Assembly (NCBI GenBank): GCA_019694255.1
Contig: JAIBCI010000116.1
Span: 1-44,242 of the forward strand
Direction of reading: 5' to 3'
Length of the DNA stretch: 44,242 nt
Source of the DNA: Saprospiraceae bacterium
Lineage (GTDB): Bacteria > Bacteroidota > Bacteroidia > Chitinophagales > Saprospiraceae
A program made the translations under genes and the position numbers. Below, in pieces: positions 7,157 to 16,120 of the stretch (its first letter is position 1; each line of letters begins with the position of its first letter). The notes under the pieces were generated by a model. That model had not been told where the DNA came from. It did no database searches and saw only the letters and a program-made list of their open reading frames with translations.

Positions 7157-9472
7157 ATGCCAAACCGTGGAATGCTTGCGTTTTTACTGCTTTTTTTGGC
7201 CTGGGCCGGCCAATCGCAAAATGTGAATGGTTACGTATTGGATAAAACCTCTAACCAGCCGTTACCAGGTGCTATCGTCAGCCTCGGCGCCAACACTTCC
7301 ATCACAAGTGAGCGTGGAGAATTCACATTAAGTGTTCCTGGCAAAGCCAGAAAGCTAAAAGTTCATTATACAGGCTATGAGGATGCCGTTATTGAGATCA
7401 GCACAGACCAGAATATTGAGACGGGACTGATTATTAAGCTGGCCGAATCCAATACTTTGCTCAACGTGGCGGAGGTGAGTTCATCGCGGTATGAGCGGCG
7501 CATCGCAGAGTCGCCCGTCTCTGTAGATGTAATACAGCCCAGAATGGCGGAGCGCCTTAATACTGTCGTTGCTTCACAGGTCATCGATCGCGTGCCCGGC
7601 GTGCAAATCATTGACGGGCAGGCCAATATCCGGGGTGGATCTGGTTACAGCTACGGTGCAGGTAGCAGGGTCATGCTCATTATGGATGATCTGCAGATTC
7701 TGCAACCGGATGCTGGCTTTACCAATTGGTCAGATCTCCCAATGGAAAATATCGGGCAGATTGAAGTGGTCAAAGGGGCAGCTTCTGCATTGTACGGATC
7801 TGCAGCAATGAACGGGGTCATTCATTTTCGGACGATTAAACCTTCCATCGAACCCTATACTGCTGTCACGCTGTCAACACGAATCTTTGGTCATCCGTCC
7901 AATGGGATGGAATGGTGGGGTAGCGATCACGGAAATCATGCAATACCTTCAGACAATGCAATCATTTTTTCTCATCGGCAAAAAATGCGTTCGTATGATC
8001 TGGTATTGGGAGGTATGTATAGAAATGAATTATCGTATAACCGCAGCAGCGGTTCAGAAAATTACCGGGTAAGCGGGACACTGGTCAAGCATTTTTCCGA
8101 TCGCTTGATCGGAAGCCTGGGTGTCAATTTCAATACTGGTTCAAGTTCCTCATTTTTTTACTGGAGCGGAGCAGGCGCGCTGACTGGAGATACCACTTCC
8201 TATAGCCATAGCAATCGTACGCGGTTCAATATTGATCCTTCCCTGCAGTATTTTTCGAAAAGAAATTACCGACACCGGGTCATGGCAAGATGGTTGCACA
8301 TTGATAATGAGAATCTCGGCAATCAGTCGAACCATAGCGATAATATTTTCTCGGAATACCAGCTACAGAAAGAATTTGAAAAATACGGATTAATGCTGAC
8401 GCTGGGGGCATTGTACAATGGTCAGGTTGTGCGTGCGCCACTTTACAATGATACGGTATTTCACAATACCAATCTGGCAGCTTACGTCCAGGCAGATGAA
8501 AAAATAACGCCGAGGCTGACGCTCAGTGCCGGTATGCGTTACGAGTATTACAGTCTCAAGGGACCTGATGTGATTGACAATACACGCGTGCAGAATCCGG
8601 TCAGCGATAGCAAACCTGTATTTCGGTTTGGACTGAATTATCAAATCGATAGAGCCAGTTTTTTAAGAATGTCCTATGGGGAAGGATTTCGTTTTCCAAC
8701 ACTGGCAGAAAAATATATTCGGACGAATGCCGGAGGATTTAACATTATACCCAATCTTCGGTTAGGCAGTGAATATGGCCGTAGCGCTGAAATCGGTTTT
8801 AAGCAGGGTTATAAATTCGGACCCGTGGAAGGGCTGATAGATGTTGCAGCTTTCTGGTCCAGGTACTATGACATGATTGAATTTACACTGGTGGTGACGC
8901 CTGCTTTCCAATTTTTTTACCAGGCGCAAAATATTGGTGACACAGAAATCCGAGGACTTGAATTTTCAACGCAGGGAAAAATACTTCATGGAAAAAATCA
9001 ATGGATTTATCAGGCCGGACTGACCCTGATGGATCCTAAATTTCAGGAATGGGATACACTTGGAAAACAAATTCCAATCAACAGGTTAAATGAAGCAACC
9101 AAAGGTCAGCTGAATGCCAGCGCTTCCAGTTCCTATGAAAACATTCTAAAATACCGTTCCAAAGAATTGGCGAGAATTGATCTGGAGTATCAGCGCGGAC
9201 CATTCTATGCCGGGGTCAATTTTAGTTATGCGAGTCATGTGCGTGCTATTGACAAACTATTTGAACTGGAACTTTTTATCAAGGGGGTCCAGGCCTTTCG
9301 TCAGGAACACGATCACGGTTACCGATTGTACGATGCGCGCGTTGGTTATAAATTCAAACATTTCGATTTTCAGGTGAATATTCAGAATCTGACCAATGAG
9401 ATCTACACGCTAAGACCTGCGCTGATGGAAGCGCCGAGGAGTTTTGGCGGGCGGTTAACGTATACGCTGTAG
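7157..9472 (+). CDS. TonB-dependent outer-membrane receptor
   Basis: This 771-residue receptor has a signal peptide (cut near QSQ), a carboxypeptidase-regulatory-like domain (residues 22-95, from VNGYVLDKTSNQPLPGA), a plug domain (about 105-220, with VASQVIDRVPGVQI, IRGGSGYSYGAGSRV and VVKGAASALYGSAAMNGVI) and a 22-strand barrel ending in RSFGGRLTYTL. Such receptors take up siderophores, haem, cobalamin or other ligands with TonB energy. There is no SusD partner, so a glycan role is unlikely. The ligand cannot be read from sequence. Cobalamin is worth considering because B12 enzymes lie in the window, but they are 16 kb away. It faces the PorP/SprF gene tail to tail with 8 nt between the stops. 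Confidence 0.93.
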   Translation: MPNRGMLAFLLLFLAWAGQSQNVNGYVLDKTSNQPLPGAIVSLGANTSITSERGEFTLSVPGKARKLKVHYTGYEDAVIEISTDQNIETGLIIKLAESNTLLNVAEVSSSRYERRIAESPVSVDVIQPRMAERLNTVVASQVIDRVPGVQIIDGQANIRGGSGYSYGAGSRVMLIMDDLQILQPDAGFTNWSDLPMENIGQIEVVKGAASALYGSAAMNGVIHFRTIKPSIEPYTAVTLSTRIFGHPSNGMEWWGSDHGNHAIPSDNAIIFSHRQKMRSYDLVLGGMYRNELSYNRSSGSENYRVSGTLVKHFSDRLIGSLGVNFNTGSSSSFFYWSGAGALTGDTTSYSHSNRTRFNIDPSLQYFSKRNYRHRVMARWLHIDNENLGNQSNHSDNIFSEYQLQKEFEKYGLMLTLGALYNGQVVRAPLYNDTVFHNTNLAAYVQADEKITPRLTLSAGMRYEYYSLKGPDVIDNTRVQNPVSDSKPVFRFGLNYQIDRASFLRMSYGEGFRFPTLAEKYIRTNAGGFNIIPNLRLGSEYGRSAEIGFKQGYKFGPVEGLIDVAAFWSRYYDMIEFTLVVTPAFQFFYQAQNIGDTEIRGLEFSTQGKILHGKNQWIYQAGLTLMDPKFQEWDTLGKQIPINRLNEATKGQLNASASSSYENILKYRSKELARIDLEYQRGPFYAGVNFSYASHVRAIDKLFELELFIKGVQAFRQEHDHGYRLYDARVGYKFKHFDFQVNIQNLTNEIYTLRPALMEAPRSFGGRLTYTL

Positions 9473-9480
9473 CGTACAAA

Positions 9481-10533
9481 CTAAAATTCAGGGCAAATAA
9501 AACTCTGATTATTATAATCACCGACAAGGCTGATACTCAATTCGAAGGAATGGGTGAGCTGACCGTATTTGGAAAGGTCGCGAAGTCCCGCATCATAATG
9601 AAGTCCGATGATCACTTTTTTAATTTCAAATCCAACCAGGAAGCCAAGATCAACCGGTGTAAATCCATTGACGGTAGACGCACTGCGCAGCGAAATGCCC
9701 GCATGATAAGCGGTCTGGCTAAAATTATAAAAAGATCGCCGGTAGTTGGCGCCGACCTGTAATAGCTGATGAGGTCCCTGAAGACTCAGATGAAGTCGGG
9801 GAAAGAATTGCTGCGAACGGTCAATCTGATAACTCAGGTTGGTGATAAAATTGATGCGTGGAAAAGCATCATTCTTTTTAATTCCGATATAGTTGATATC
9901 TTCAATATTGTTGTAGAGTGAAAAGTTGGGTTGAAACAAATAATGCAAGCCGATACCTGATTGAATATTCCATTTGGAAGAAAGATCGGAAGCGATTTGT
10001 ATGCCCAGTTTCAGATCACCTGTGTTGTGGATGTTCTGTGGAAGGATCTCGCCGGTGCCGCCACTGTATTGGTCCAGTCCGTCAAACTGGTCCTGAAAGT
10101 ATATGTTGTCATAACTAAGCGAACGCTGCAGCACGGAGAGCCCCACGCCGCCACCCAGATAGGTATGTTTTAATTTGTCCAGTCTCTTGTGAAAAGCAAT
10201 CTGTGTTCCAATCTCATTGCGTGTCCAGTTGAGCGCCTGCGTTTTGTCGGTCAGAAAATAAACACCTATCGCGATAAAGTCCTTTGCAAAATTGTGATTT
10301 CCCAAATCAAACTTGATGTCTCCGGATAAGGCAAAGCTTCGGCCCGGATCTGTGGTTAAATTGGTCCATTGGTTTCGGTTAATCAACCGGACCTTAAAAT
10401 TACCGTCGAAATAACCCGTCGAAGCCGGATTGTAATATGACGACATGACATTAAACTGACTGAAATTGATATCCTGAGCGCTGATCTGGCCGAGAATAGT
10501 AAAGCAAAAGACACCAAAAAGAATACGACCCAT
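9481..10533 (-). CDS. PorP/SprF-family T9SS-associated outer-membrane protein
   Basis: A 350-residue outer-membrane protein of the PorP/SprF family. I placed the start at ATG 10533 because it gives a clean signal peptide (MGRILFGVFCFTILGQISAQ); the frame is open to 10593. The family pattern is clear: FSQFNVMSSYYNPASTGYFDGNFKVRL near the mature N-terminus (key: NPA and N-rich surroundings), then repeated barrel strands and an LHLSLQGPHQLLQVGANYR-like segment. Relatives assist secretion or anchoring of particular T9SS cargos such as SprB, and Bacteroidota often carry many copies next to large cargos. Here the nearest cargos are the small protein at 6326 and the PKD pair at 16121-22668, none adjacent, so the partner is unknown. 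Confidence 0.88.
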   Translation of the reverse strand: MGRILFGVFCFTILGQISAQDINFSQFNVMSSYYNPASTGYFDGNFKVRLINRNQWTNLTTDPGRSFALSGDIKFDLGNHNFAKDFIAIGVYFLTDKTQALNWTRNEIGTQIAFHKRLDKLKHTYLGGGVGLSVLQRSLSYDNIYFQDQFDGLDQYSGGTGEILPQNIHNTGDLKLGIQIASDLSSKWNIQSGIGLHYLFQPNFSLYNNIEDINYIGIKKNDAFPRINFITNLSYQIDRSQQFFPRLHLSLQGPHQLLQVGANYRRSFYNFSQTAYHAGISLRSASTVNGFTPVDLGFLVGFEIKKVIIGLHYDAGLRDLSKYGQLTHSFELSISLVGDYNNQSFICPEF

Positions 10534-10633
10534 AGGGCGGAAAGATAGGAAGATTTGGATAAATGAAAGGCTCTTCAGGACATCCTCAGCCAAATGATAT
10601 CACTGCCGACCATGCCCGATCAATAACGCAGAA

Positions 10634-11380
10634 ATGCCCTATCTTAGTGCCATGACAATACAGAGACTGCTGCAGGCCAATGCACCCCTCAGGAAGGAGC
10701 CATCACACCGCGCAGAGATGACCAGTCAGCTGCTGTTTGGTGAACGATTCGATATCATGGAAGCAGCAGGTGATTGGGTTTATGTGCAGTGTGTTCATGA
10801 TGGTTACGAAGGATGGCTTGAAAATAAGGTCGTTTGCGAGCGGTCCGATGAAGCACAAGTATGTGGTATCATAACACGCGATTTTGCACATGTGGTGTAC
10901 CGCGATGAGACCCTTGTCTTGCCGTTTGGTTCGTTGTGTCCAACGCCAATGCTCAAACATAACGCCAATAAAAACGACTTTATCAGAGAACCCATCTCAA
11001 AAGATCACGCGATTATTCTGATTGAATCAGTCTTTCACCGCGCGCCATATTTGTGGGGCGGAAGAACCGCCATGGGAATCGATTGTTCCGGCCTGACACA
11101 GTTATATGGACGTCTGACGGGAATCAATTTGCCAAGAGATGCATGGCAGCAGGAATCAACCGTTAGCACGATCAATGCAGAGGCTACCTGTGAAAGAGGC
11201 GACTTGTTATTCTTTGCAGCGCCGGAAGGCAAAATTTCACACGTAGGAATTTATATCGGTGAAGATAAAATTCTGCATGCCTCAGGCCGTGTTCGAATCG
11301 ATCTGTTGACAAAAGAAGGCATCATTCACGGACAAACCGGCAAACTTACCCATCACTTCCGCACAGCAGGAAAATTATAA
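10634..11380 (+). CDS. NlpC/P60 (C40) cysteine peptidase with SH3-like domains
   Basis: A 248-residue peptidoglycan-peptide hydrolase resembling dipeptidyl-peptidase VI/YkfC. The N-terminal half (about 8-115) has SH3-like regions (PLRKEPSHRAEMTSQLLFGE, DWVYVQCVHDGYEGW). The C-terminal NlpC/P60 domain has the triad Cys151 (GIDCSG), His203 (ISHVGIYIG) and His215 (ILHASG). There is no signal peptide, which suggests a cytoplasmic role in recycling wall peptides, with the SH3 region shaping specificity for a free amino terminus. Two starts are possible, ATG 10634 and ATG 10652. It is divergent from PorP/SprF and converges on cystathionine beta-synthase with only 5 nt between stops. Confidence 0.92.
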   Translation: MPYLSAMTIQRLLQANAPLRKEPSHRAEMTSQLLFGERFDIMEAAGDWVYVQCVHDGYEGWLENKVVCERSDEAQVCGIITRDFAHVVYRDETLVLPFGSLCPTPMLKHNANKNDFIREPISKDHAIILIESVFHRAPYLWGGRTAMGIDCSGLTQLYGRLTGINLPRDAWQQESTVSTINAEATCERGDLLFFAAPEGKISHVGIYIGEDKILHASGRVRIDLLTKEGIIHGQTGKLTHHFRTAGKL

Positions 11381-11385
11381 AAATA

Positions 11386-12750
11386 CTAAAGCGCCCGGAT
11401 AATATCGTACTTGGTCAGGACATGATATTGATTGCTCTGATCCCTGGTAATGACGCCGGGAATTTTTTCTGTAAAGCACTTATTGAGCATGCCAAGGGGC
11501 AAATCCATAGATACACGGGGCATTGGCTCGGACATGATTTCTGATACCGCCTTGTCTGCATTTTTCAATGGATTTTCGAGGATGTATTGTAGAATGGAAT
11601 TTTCTGAAATGGTGCCGATCACTTCCTCGTCTTTCATTACCGGCAATTGCGATATATCGTGATCCTTGATCATGGTCAGTACATCGCGAAGTCTCGAATC
11701 CGGAGAGACGGAATAGAAGCTTTTGTCTTTCTTGGCCGCGACCAGGTCGCGCACTTTAAGCTCGGATTCCAAAAATCCCCGCTGGCGCATCCAATCGTCA
11801 TTGTATATTTTGCCGACATATCGTGATCCGTGATCATGAAAGATAAGCACGACGGTGTCTTCAGGTTTGAGTTGATTTTTCAGCTGATGGAGGCCTGCGA
11901 GGGCTGATCCTGCAGAATAACCGAGCAATATGCCTTCTTCACGTGCCAGTCTGCGCGCGGCGAGTGCGGCATCTTTATCGCTGACTTTTTCAAAAAGATC
12001 GATCAGTGAGAAATCGACATTCTTGGGCAGGATGTCTTCGCCGATTCCTTCCGTGATATAAGGATAAATCTCCTTCTCGTCAAAAATTCCCGTTTCGTGG
12101 TATTTCTTGAACACACTGCCATACGTATCAATACCCCATATTCTGATGGCAGGATTTTTTTCTTTGAGGAATCTCGCAGTTCCCGAAATGGTGCCACCGG
12201 TTCCAACGCCAACCACCAGGTGCGTGATTTTACCGTCCGTCTGATCCCATATCTCTGGTCCGGTGCTTTCGTAATGCGCCTGTCCGTTGGATAGATTGTC
12301 ATACTGATTGCACCAGAAGGAATTGTTGATTTCCTTGCTGAGTTTTTCTGCAACAGAGTAGTATGATCGCGGATCGGTCGGTTCGACATTGGTTGGGCAG
12401 ACGATGACTTCTGCGCCCATCGCTTTGAGCATATCGATTTTTTCTTTCGACTGCTTGTCGCTGGTCGTAAAAATACATTTATAACCCCTTACACAGGCAA
12501 CCAGCGCGAGTCCCATGCCAGTATTGCCACTCGTACATTCGATGATGGTGCCACCGGGAGATAATTTGCCACTGGCTTCCGCGTCATCGATCATTTTGAC
12601 CGCCATGCGATCCTTGATGGAGTGGCCGGGATTAAAGGTCTCTACCTTGGCCAGTACGGTCGCCTGAATGCCCTGCGCGACGCTGTTGAGACGAATCATT
12701 GGCGTATGTCCAATGGTCTCCAGGATGTTGTTTTTGATTTTTGCAGACAT
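11386..12750 (-). CDS. Cystathionine beta-synthase with C-terminal CBS domain pair
   Basis: This 454-residue PLP enzyme belongs to the cysteine synthase/cystathionine beta-synthase fold. Lys46 in NPGHSIKDRMA is the Schiff-base lysine, SGNTGMGLA (about residue 79) binds the substrate carboxylate, and GTGGTISGT (about 189) holds the phosphate. Residues from about 335 onward form two CBS repeats (DKSFYSVSPDSRLRDVLTMI; MPRVSMDLPLGMLNKCF), which in the family bind adenosine ligands and regulate the enzyme. Length and order fit bacterial CBS (serine plus homocysteine to cystathionine). A cysteine synthase side activity cannot be excluded. No haem-binding N-terminal extension is present. It lies alone, 24 nt downstream of a LysM protein on the same strand. 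Confidence 0.92.
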   Translation of the reverse strand: MSAKIKNNILETIGHTPMIRLNSVAQGIQATVLAKVETFNPGHSIKDRMAVKMIDDAEASGKLSPGGTIIECTSGNTGMGLALVACVRGYKCIFTTSDKQSKEKIDMLKAMGAEVIVCPTNVEPTDPRSYYSVAEKLSKEINNSFWCNQYDNLSNGQAHYESTGPEIWDQTDGKITHLVVGVGTGGTISGTARFLKEKNPAIRIWGIDTYGSVFKKYHETGIFDEKEIYPYITEGIGEDILPKNVDFSLIDLFEKVSDKDAALAARRLAREEGILLGYSAGSALAGLHQLKNQLKPEDTVVLIFHDHGSRYVGKIYNDDWMRQRGFLESELKVRDLVAAKKDKSFYSVSPDSRLRDVLTMIKDHDISQLPVMKDEEVIGTISENSILQYILENPLKNADKAVSEIMSEPMPRVSMDLPLGMLNKCFTEKIPGVITRDQSNQYHVLTKYDIIRAL

Positions 12751-12774
12751 GCCGCAAAATTACCCTATTTCGGG

Positions 12775-13602
12775 CTAATGCCGGACGTAGACGAAGAATT
12801 TAGGGGTAATAGCCCCGAGGCCAGAGGCGACTTCGCTGCTGACCAGGACTTCGATATCCCGACGCTGACTGGAAGGTATTTTGCCGATGACCTTGGCCGA
12901 TACGGAACGTTCCAGCACGGGGTTGTAAATTTCAATCAGGGTGCCAGGTTTGGCACGGTTGTACATTGCGTAGCAATGACCCGTTGTCATGGCCAAATCC
13001 GGGCAGTAGGCCACACCCCGGTATTCCTTGGAATAACTGGTCAGTGCGTTGTTGGCAGCCTGGGACTTCTCATTTTCTTTTTTGTCCTGAGAGGATAGCT
13101 CCACAGGTTGTGATGCAGGATTGGATTTTTCAGCCTTTCCGAGACGGAACATCCAGGCGATCTGGATCAGCTGATCTGCGCGTACCGAGCTGGTTTTTAG
13201 CTTGTTGCGCTGCAGGATTTGGCTGGTATTCCATCGGGTTCTGTTTCGGGTGAGCGAAAGGATGGTCTCGCCGGGCTGAAGCTTGTAATAGACGGGGGTG
13301 TAAAGCTCCTCATCTTCCGGCGCAGGATCGTATTGTATGAGTTGTTGTACCGGAATATTGATCCACTGACCGGTCCTGAGTTGTGAAGGATTCAGACCGG
13401 GGTTGGCGGAGGTAAGCTCCTTTTCGGGCAGACCATAGGCAGAGCGAATTTGGAACAGATTTTGGCCACCTTCAACGACATACTGGATGTAGGGCTTATT
13501 TTGTGCGTCAAACTGCACAATGACTCCGGCGCCGGCCTGACCTGAAAGGTTAATGGCGGCCAAAAGAATGATGACCGGGATCATGATGTAGTTTCTGAAC
13601 AT
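12775..13602 (-). CDS. Exported LysM protein with C-terminal RlpA-like double-psi barrel
   Basis: The 275-residue product has a signal peptide (hydrophobic residues 6-21). Two LysM-like repeats follow: YVVEGGQNLFQIRSAYGL to INIPV (about 40-87), and YYKLQPGETILSLTRNR to LIQIAWM (about 105-152). A low-complexity linker with Ser, Gln, Lys and Glu precedes a C-terminal domain (about 195-275: YRGVAYCPDLAMTTGHCYAM, KPGTLIEIYNP, VSAKVIGKIP, VLVSSEVASGLG) that resembles the RlpA double-psi barrel. LysM binds peptidoglycan, so it is probably a periplasmic wall-associated protein. RlpA homologues elsewhere are lytic transglycosylases, but the catalytic acid is not clearly visible, so activity is doubtful. 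It is divergent from kdsB across an AT-rich spacer. Confidence 0.8.
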   Translation of the reverse strand: MFRNYIMIPVIILLAAINLSGQAGAGVIVQFDAQNKPYIQYVVEGGQNLFQIRSAYGLPEKELTSANPGLNPSQLRTGQWINIPVQQLIQYDPAPEDEELYTPVYYKLQPGETILSLTRNRTRWNTSQILQRNKLKTSSVRADQLIQIAWMFRLGKAEKSNPASQPVELSSQDKKENEKSQAANNALTSYSKEYRGVAYCPDLAMTTGHCYAMYNRAKPGTLIEIYNPVLERSVSAKVIGKIPSSQRRDIEVLVSSEVASGLGAITPKFFVYVRH

Positions 13603-13654
13603 AAGACCAAATTAAAGGACAAATATATTATAAATTTATTTAATATATTAAGAT

Positions 13655-14428
13655 TTGATAGACAATAAACGCGTTTTGGCAATCATTCCGGCCAGATTAG
13701 GGTCGACCAGGCTTCCCCGTAAGATACTGCGCGACATTGCGGGCAAATCCCTGATACGCAGAGTTTATGAACAAGCCTTGAAGGTCAGCGTGATTGACCA
13801 GGTAGTCATTGCAGTGGACGCAGAGGAGACCAAGGATCATGTGAGGGCATTTGGTGCCACGGCGGTGATGACATCGCCGGATCATATTTCCGGCACCGAC
13901 CGCTGTGCGGAAGTTGCTGCCATGCATCCTGAATTCGAGCTGGTCATCAACATACAGGGTGACGAACCTTTTGTTGATCCAGGGCATTTAGATATGCTTG
14001 CACATTTAATTGCCAGAGAGGGGGTGAGTCTTGCGACACTGATTTGTCCTTTGACTCATCAGGACGACTTCATCAATCCAAATGTGGTCAAGGTGGTGAC
14101 TGATCACAACGGTAATGCTTTATATTTTAGCCGTGCCTCTGTTCCGTTTCAACGAGCCAAGGCAGCTGGCTCTTTTGCACTGAATGATTTCTCGCATCGG
14201 CACATCGGACTTTACGCGTACCGGCGTCAGACGCTGATGGAGATCACTAAACTACCGCCGGGACAGCTTGAACAAATTGAAATGCTGGAGCAATTGAGAT
14301 GGCTGGAGGCCGGGCTCTCGATCTATACGGCTAGGGTCAATGCTCCGGAGCCTGGTATTGATACAGAGGAAGATCTCGATCGGGCTTGCGCTTTCTGTTT
14401 GGGTAGAGAGGGTGAAAAACTGCCTTAA
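13655..14428 (+). CDS. kdsB: 3-deoxy-manno-octulosonate cytidylyltransferase
   Basis: This 257-residue cytoplasmic enzyme activates Kdo with CTP to CMP-Kdo for lipopolysaccharide inner-core assembly. Signatures are IPARLGSTRLPRKIL (residues 10-24, nucleotide binding), NIQGDEPFVDP (about 100-110), and HIGLYAYRRQTL (about 188-199). The start is TTG at 13655: TAA lies only 6 nt upstream in frame (13649-13651) and no ATG or GTG precedes the conserved N-terminus, so the rare start is forced. The gene is divergent from the LysM protein with 52 very AT-rich nt between them, which must hold both promoters. No other lipopolysaccharide gene is adjacent. Confidence 0.95.
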   Translation: MIDNKRVLAIIPARLGSTRLPRKILRDIAGKSLIRRVYEQALKVSVIDQVVIAVDAEETKDHVRAFGATAVMTSPDHISGTDRCAEVAAMHPEFELVINIQGDEPFVDPGHLDMLAHLIAREGVSLATLICPLTHQDDFINPNVVKVVTDHNGNALYFSRASVPFQRAKAAGSFALNDFSHRHIGLYAYRRQTLMEITKLPPGQLEQIEMLEQLRWLEAGLSIYTARVNAPEPGIDTEEDLDRACAFCLGREGEKLP

Positions 14429-14541
14429 TGAATGTTTTGATCTTGATTTAAAAATAGTCCGTTGTCAAATCAAGGCTGGGTTAATACGCTGGATTTAACC
14501 ACTGAACCTCCAGATTCTAGTAGGTGCTGTTAGCGAATGAC

Positions 14542-15258
14542 TTATTTTCTGCATAAATACCCATAATGTCCTTTTCTAAAAAAATGTCTATTATAGCCAT
14601 TCAGTTTTTCATATTTAAATCCAGTTTCAGCTAGTATTTCTTCTACTTTGGAAAGATTGAATAAAATTTGTTGATGTGTTTCTGTGTCTTTCTCGTAGCA
14701 GTTTTTATTTCTAACAAAATAGGTCATTTTCCGCGTCAACACACTTTTTTCAGCATTTACCTCTATGTCGAGAAACATAGTATAATCATCATTTTCGATA
14801 ATTTTTATATTTCTGTCAGCGTCAACATCATCGGAAAGAACATCGAAAAGAAAGAGTCCATGGGGATTTAAATTGTCATAAATTTTATGAATCAGTTTTG
14901 CTAATTCACTATTGTCTGCCTTTTCATCGAACATATAGTTGAATGGTTCTCCAATTGCACAAATAATGTCGCTAAATTCAAAACTGTATTCAAATAGCGA
15001 TTTTTGAATGAAAGTACTATTTGGAGATTTTCTTTTTGCAATCTCCAATATATCATAAGATATGTCAACACCTATTACTTTGAATCCATTTTGAGAAAGG
15101 ATAGAAGCTAAAATACCGCTGCCACATCCAAGGTCAATTACTTTTTTATAACTGCGTGAACTCGGATTTTTTAATATTTCTTGTGCCGCGTTTTGTGCAA
15201 TGTCACCATGATACTTGTCGTGAATATAAGAAAGATGTTTTCCGTAAAATGATTCCAT
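14542..15258 (-). CDS. Class I SAM-dependent methyltransferase
   Basis: A 238-residue protein with a Rossmann-type methyltransferase core: motif I VIDLGCGSGILA, the acidic end of strand 2 in VIGVDIS, and IICAIGEPFNYMF followed by GLFLFDVLS. I start it at ATG 15258 (MESFYGKHLSYIHD) because the conserved N-terminal helix begins there; the frame stays open to 15342 and would add a cysteine-bearing, unconserved-looking stretch. The substrate cannot be inferred. The gene is visibly AT-rich compared with kdsB and, with the next small gene, forms an island of different composition, which may indicate horizontal acquisition. Confidence 0.82.
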   Translation of the reverse strand: MESFYGKHLSYIHDKYHGDIAQNAAQEILKNPSSRSYKKVIDLGCGSGILASILSQNGFKVIGVDISYDILEIAKRKSPNSTFIQKSLFEYSFEFSDIICAIGEPFNYMFDEKADNSELAKLIHKIYDNLNPHGLFLFDVLSDDVDADRNIKIIENDDYTMFLDIEVNAEKSVLTRKMTYFVRNKNCYEKDTETHQQILFNLSKVEEILAETGFKYEKLNGYNRHFFRKGHYGYLCRK

Positions 15259-15423
15259 AATTTGAGGTCGATTAAAGTTTGGCGCTGAAGGATTGGAGTA
15301 TAGGCAGGTATAGCACTTTGCCATGGTAGCTAAGAGCAACAACTTATACCAAATTTACGTCTTATTTCTTTAGCGAAAGTTGGTTGCGTTGATTGCTTCA
15401 ATTTCATGTTATGCCCAGTATTT

Positions 15424-15795
15424 TCAATATTCTATACTTTTAAAATTCATAATAGCTGAGTCATTTTTTACGGTAATTTGAACTTCATCATCTAGCGAAC
15501 CCCCATTTGTATAATAGCCATTAGAAAATAACTCCTTTTTACCGTTGAAACGTGTGAATTCTAAAACATATGAGCCATCAATTTTATTTTTTGACATTGA
15601 AAGAAATCCAGAGACATTTTCCTTGACTTTAACTGAACTGAAAGTTAAATAGGATTTTGCCTCGCTAGTGTAAAATTTGACATTGGTTATTGGAAAACTG
15701 CTATCATTCTTTATTTGAACCTTTATTCCATTACTCGAAATATAAAAGCAAGAAATAAAAATTATCAAACAGAAAATATTTCTAAAATATTTCAT
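15424..15795 (-). CDS. Small exported protein of unknown function
   Basis: The 123-residue product has a signal peptide or anchor (FCLIIFISCFYISSNG, residues 8-23) with a cysteine near the end of the hydrophobic stretch, but no good lipobox. The remainder alternates beta-prone segments (VQIKNDSSFPITNVKFYT, YLTFSSVKVKENVSGFLSM) and looks like a small beta-sandwich or lipocalin-like fold; I do not recognise a family. The gene is AT-rich like the methyltransferase downstream on the same strand. Two inverted repeats lie upstream of its start. Confidence 0.6.
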   Translation of the reverse strand: MKYFRNIFCLIIFISCFYISSNGIKVQIKNDSSFPITNVKFYTSEAKSYLTFSSVKVKENVSGFLSMSKNKIDGSYVLEFTRFNGKKELFSNGYYTNGGSLDDEVQITVKNDSAIMNFKSIEY

Positions 15796-16120
15796 TAAAA
15801 TTCTTTGATGTTTTAATTTTCATATATGGCGCATACTTCTGTGTTCACAAAATCGAACTGCAAATTTTCGTAAATATAACAAGTCGATTTTGTAGTTTAA
15901 GTAATACATTATCAAACAAATATACTTTATTTGTAGCTCAAGAATTCTAACGGGCTTTTCTGTTTACGAGGAAATATTTCACTTATAAAATCTCTGGCCA
16001 CACCTTTTTACTATATGCTTCTTGAGCGATGAATGGCTTGACCTAAGGCTGTAATGTTACAGTGCAAAAAAAAGCGCACCGTCATCCGATGCGCCTTTTT
16101 CTGATTCTTTTTTAATTGAT
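15796..16120. repeat. AT-rich intergenic region with two inverted repeats
   Basis: No gene is seen in these 325 nt. They hold a perfect 10-bp inverted repeat, ACAAAATCGA (15847-15856) and TCGATTTTGT (15884-15893), 27 nt apart, and a second perfect one, ACAAATA (15916-15922) and TATTTGT (15928-15934). Both are upstream of the small exported gene that reads leftward from 15795, so they could be operators or fold in its leader. A terminator of the neighbouring protease gene occupies 16064-16101. Confidence 0.5.
16064..16101 (-). terminator. Rho-independent terminator of the active PKD metalloprotease gene
   Basis: On the minus strand AAAAAGGCGCA and TGCGCTTTTTTTT flank a short central loop, giving a GC-core hairpin followed by a T run. 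It begins about 20 nt after the stop of the 16121-19318 gene. Confidence 0.8.
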
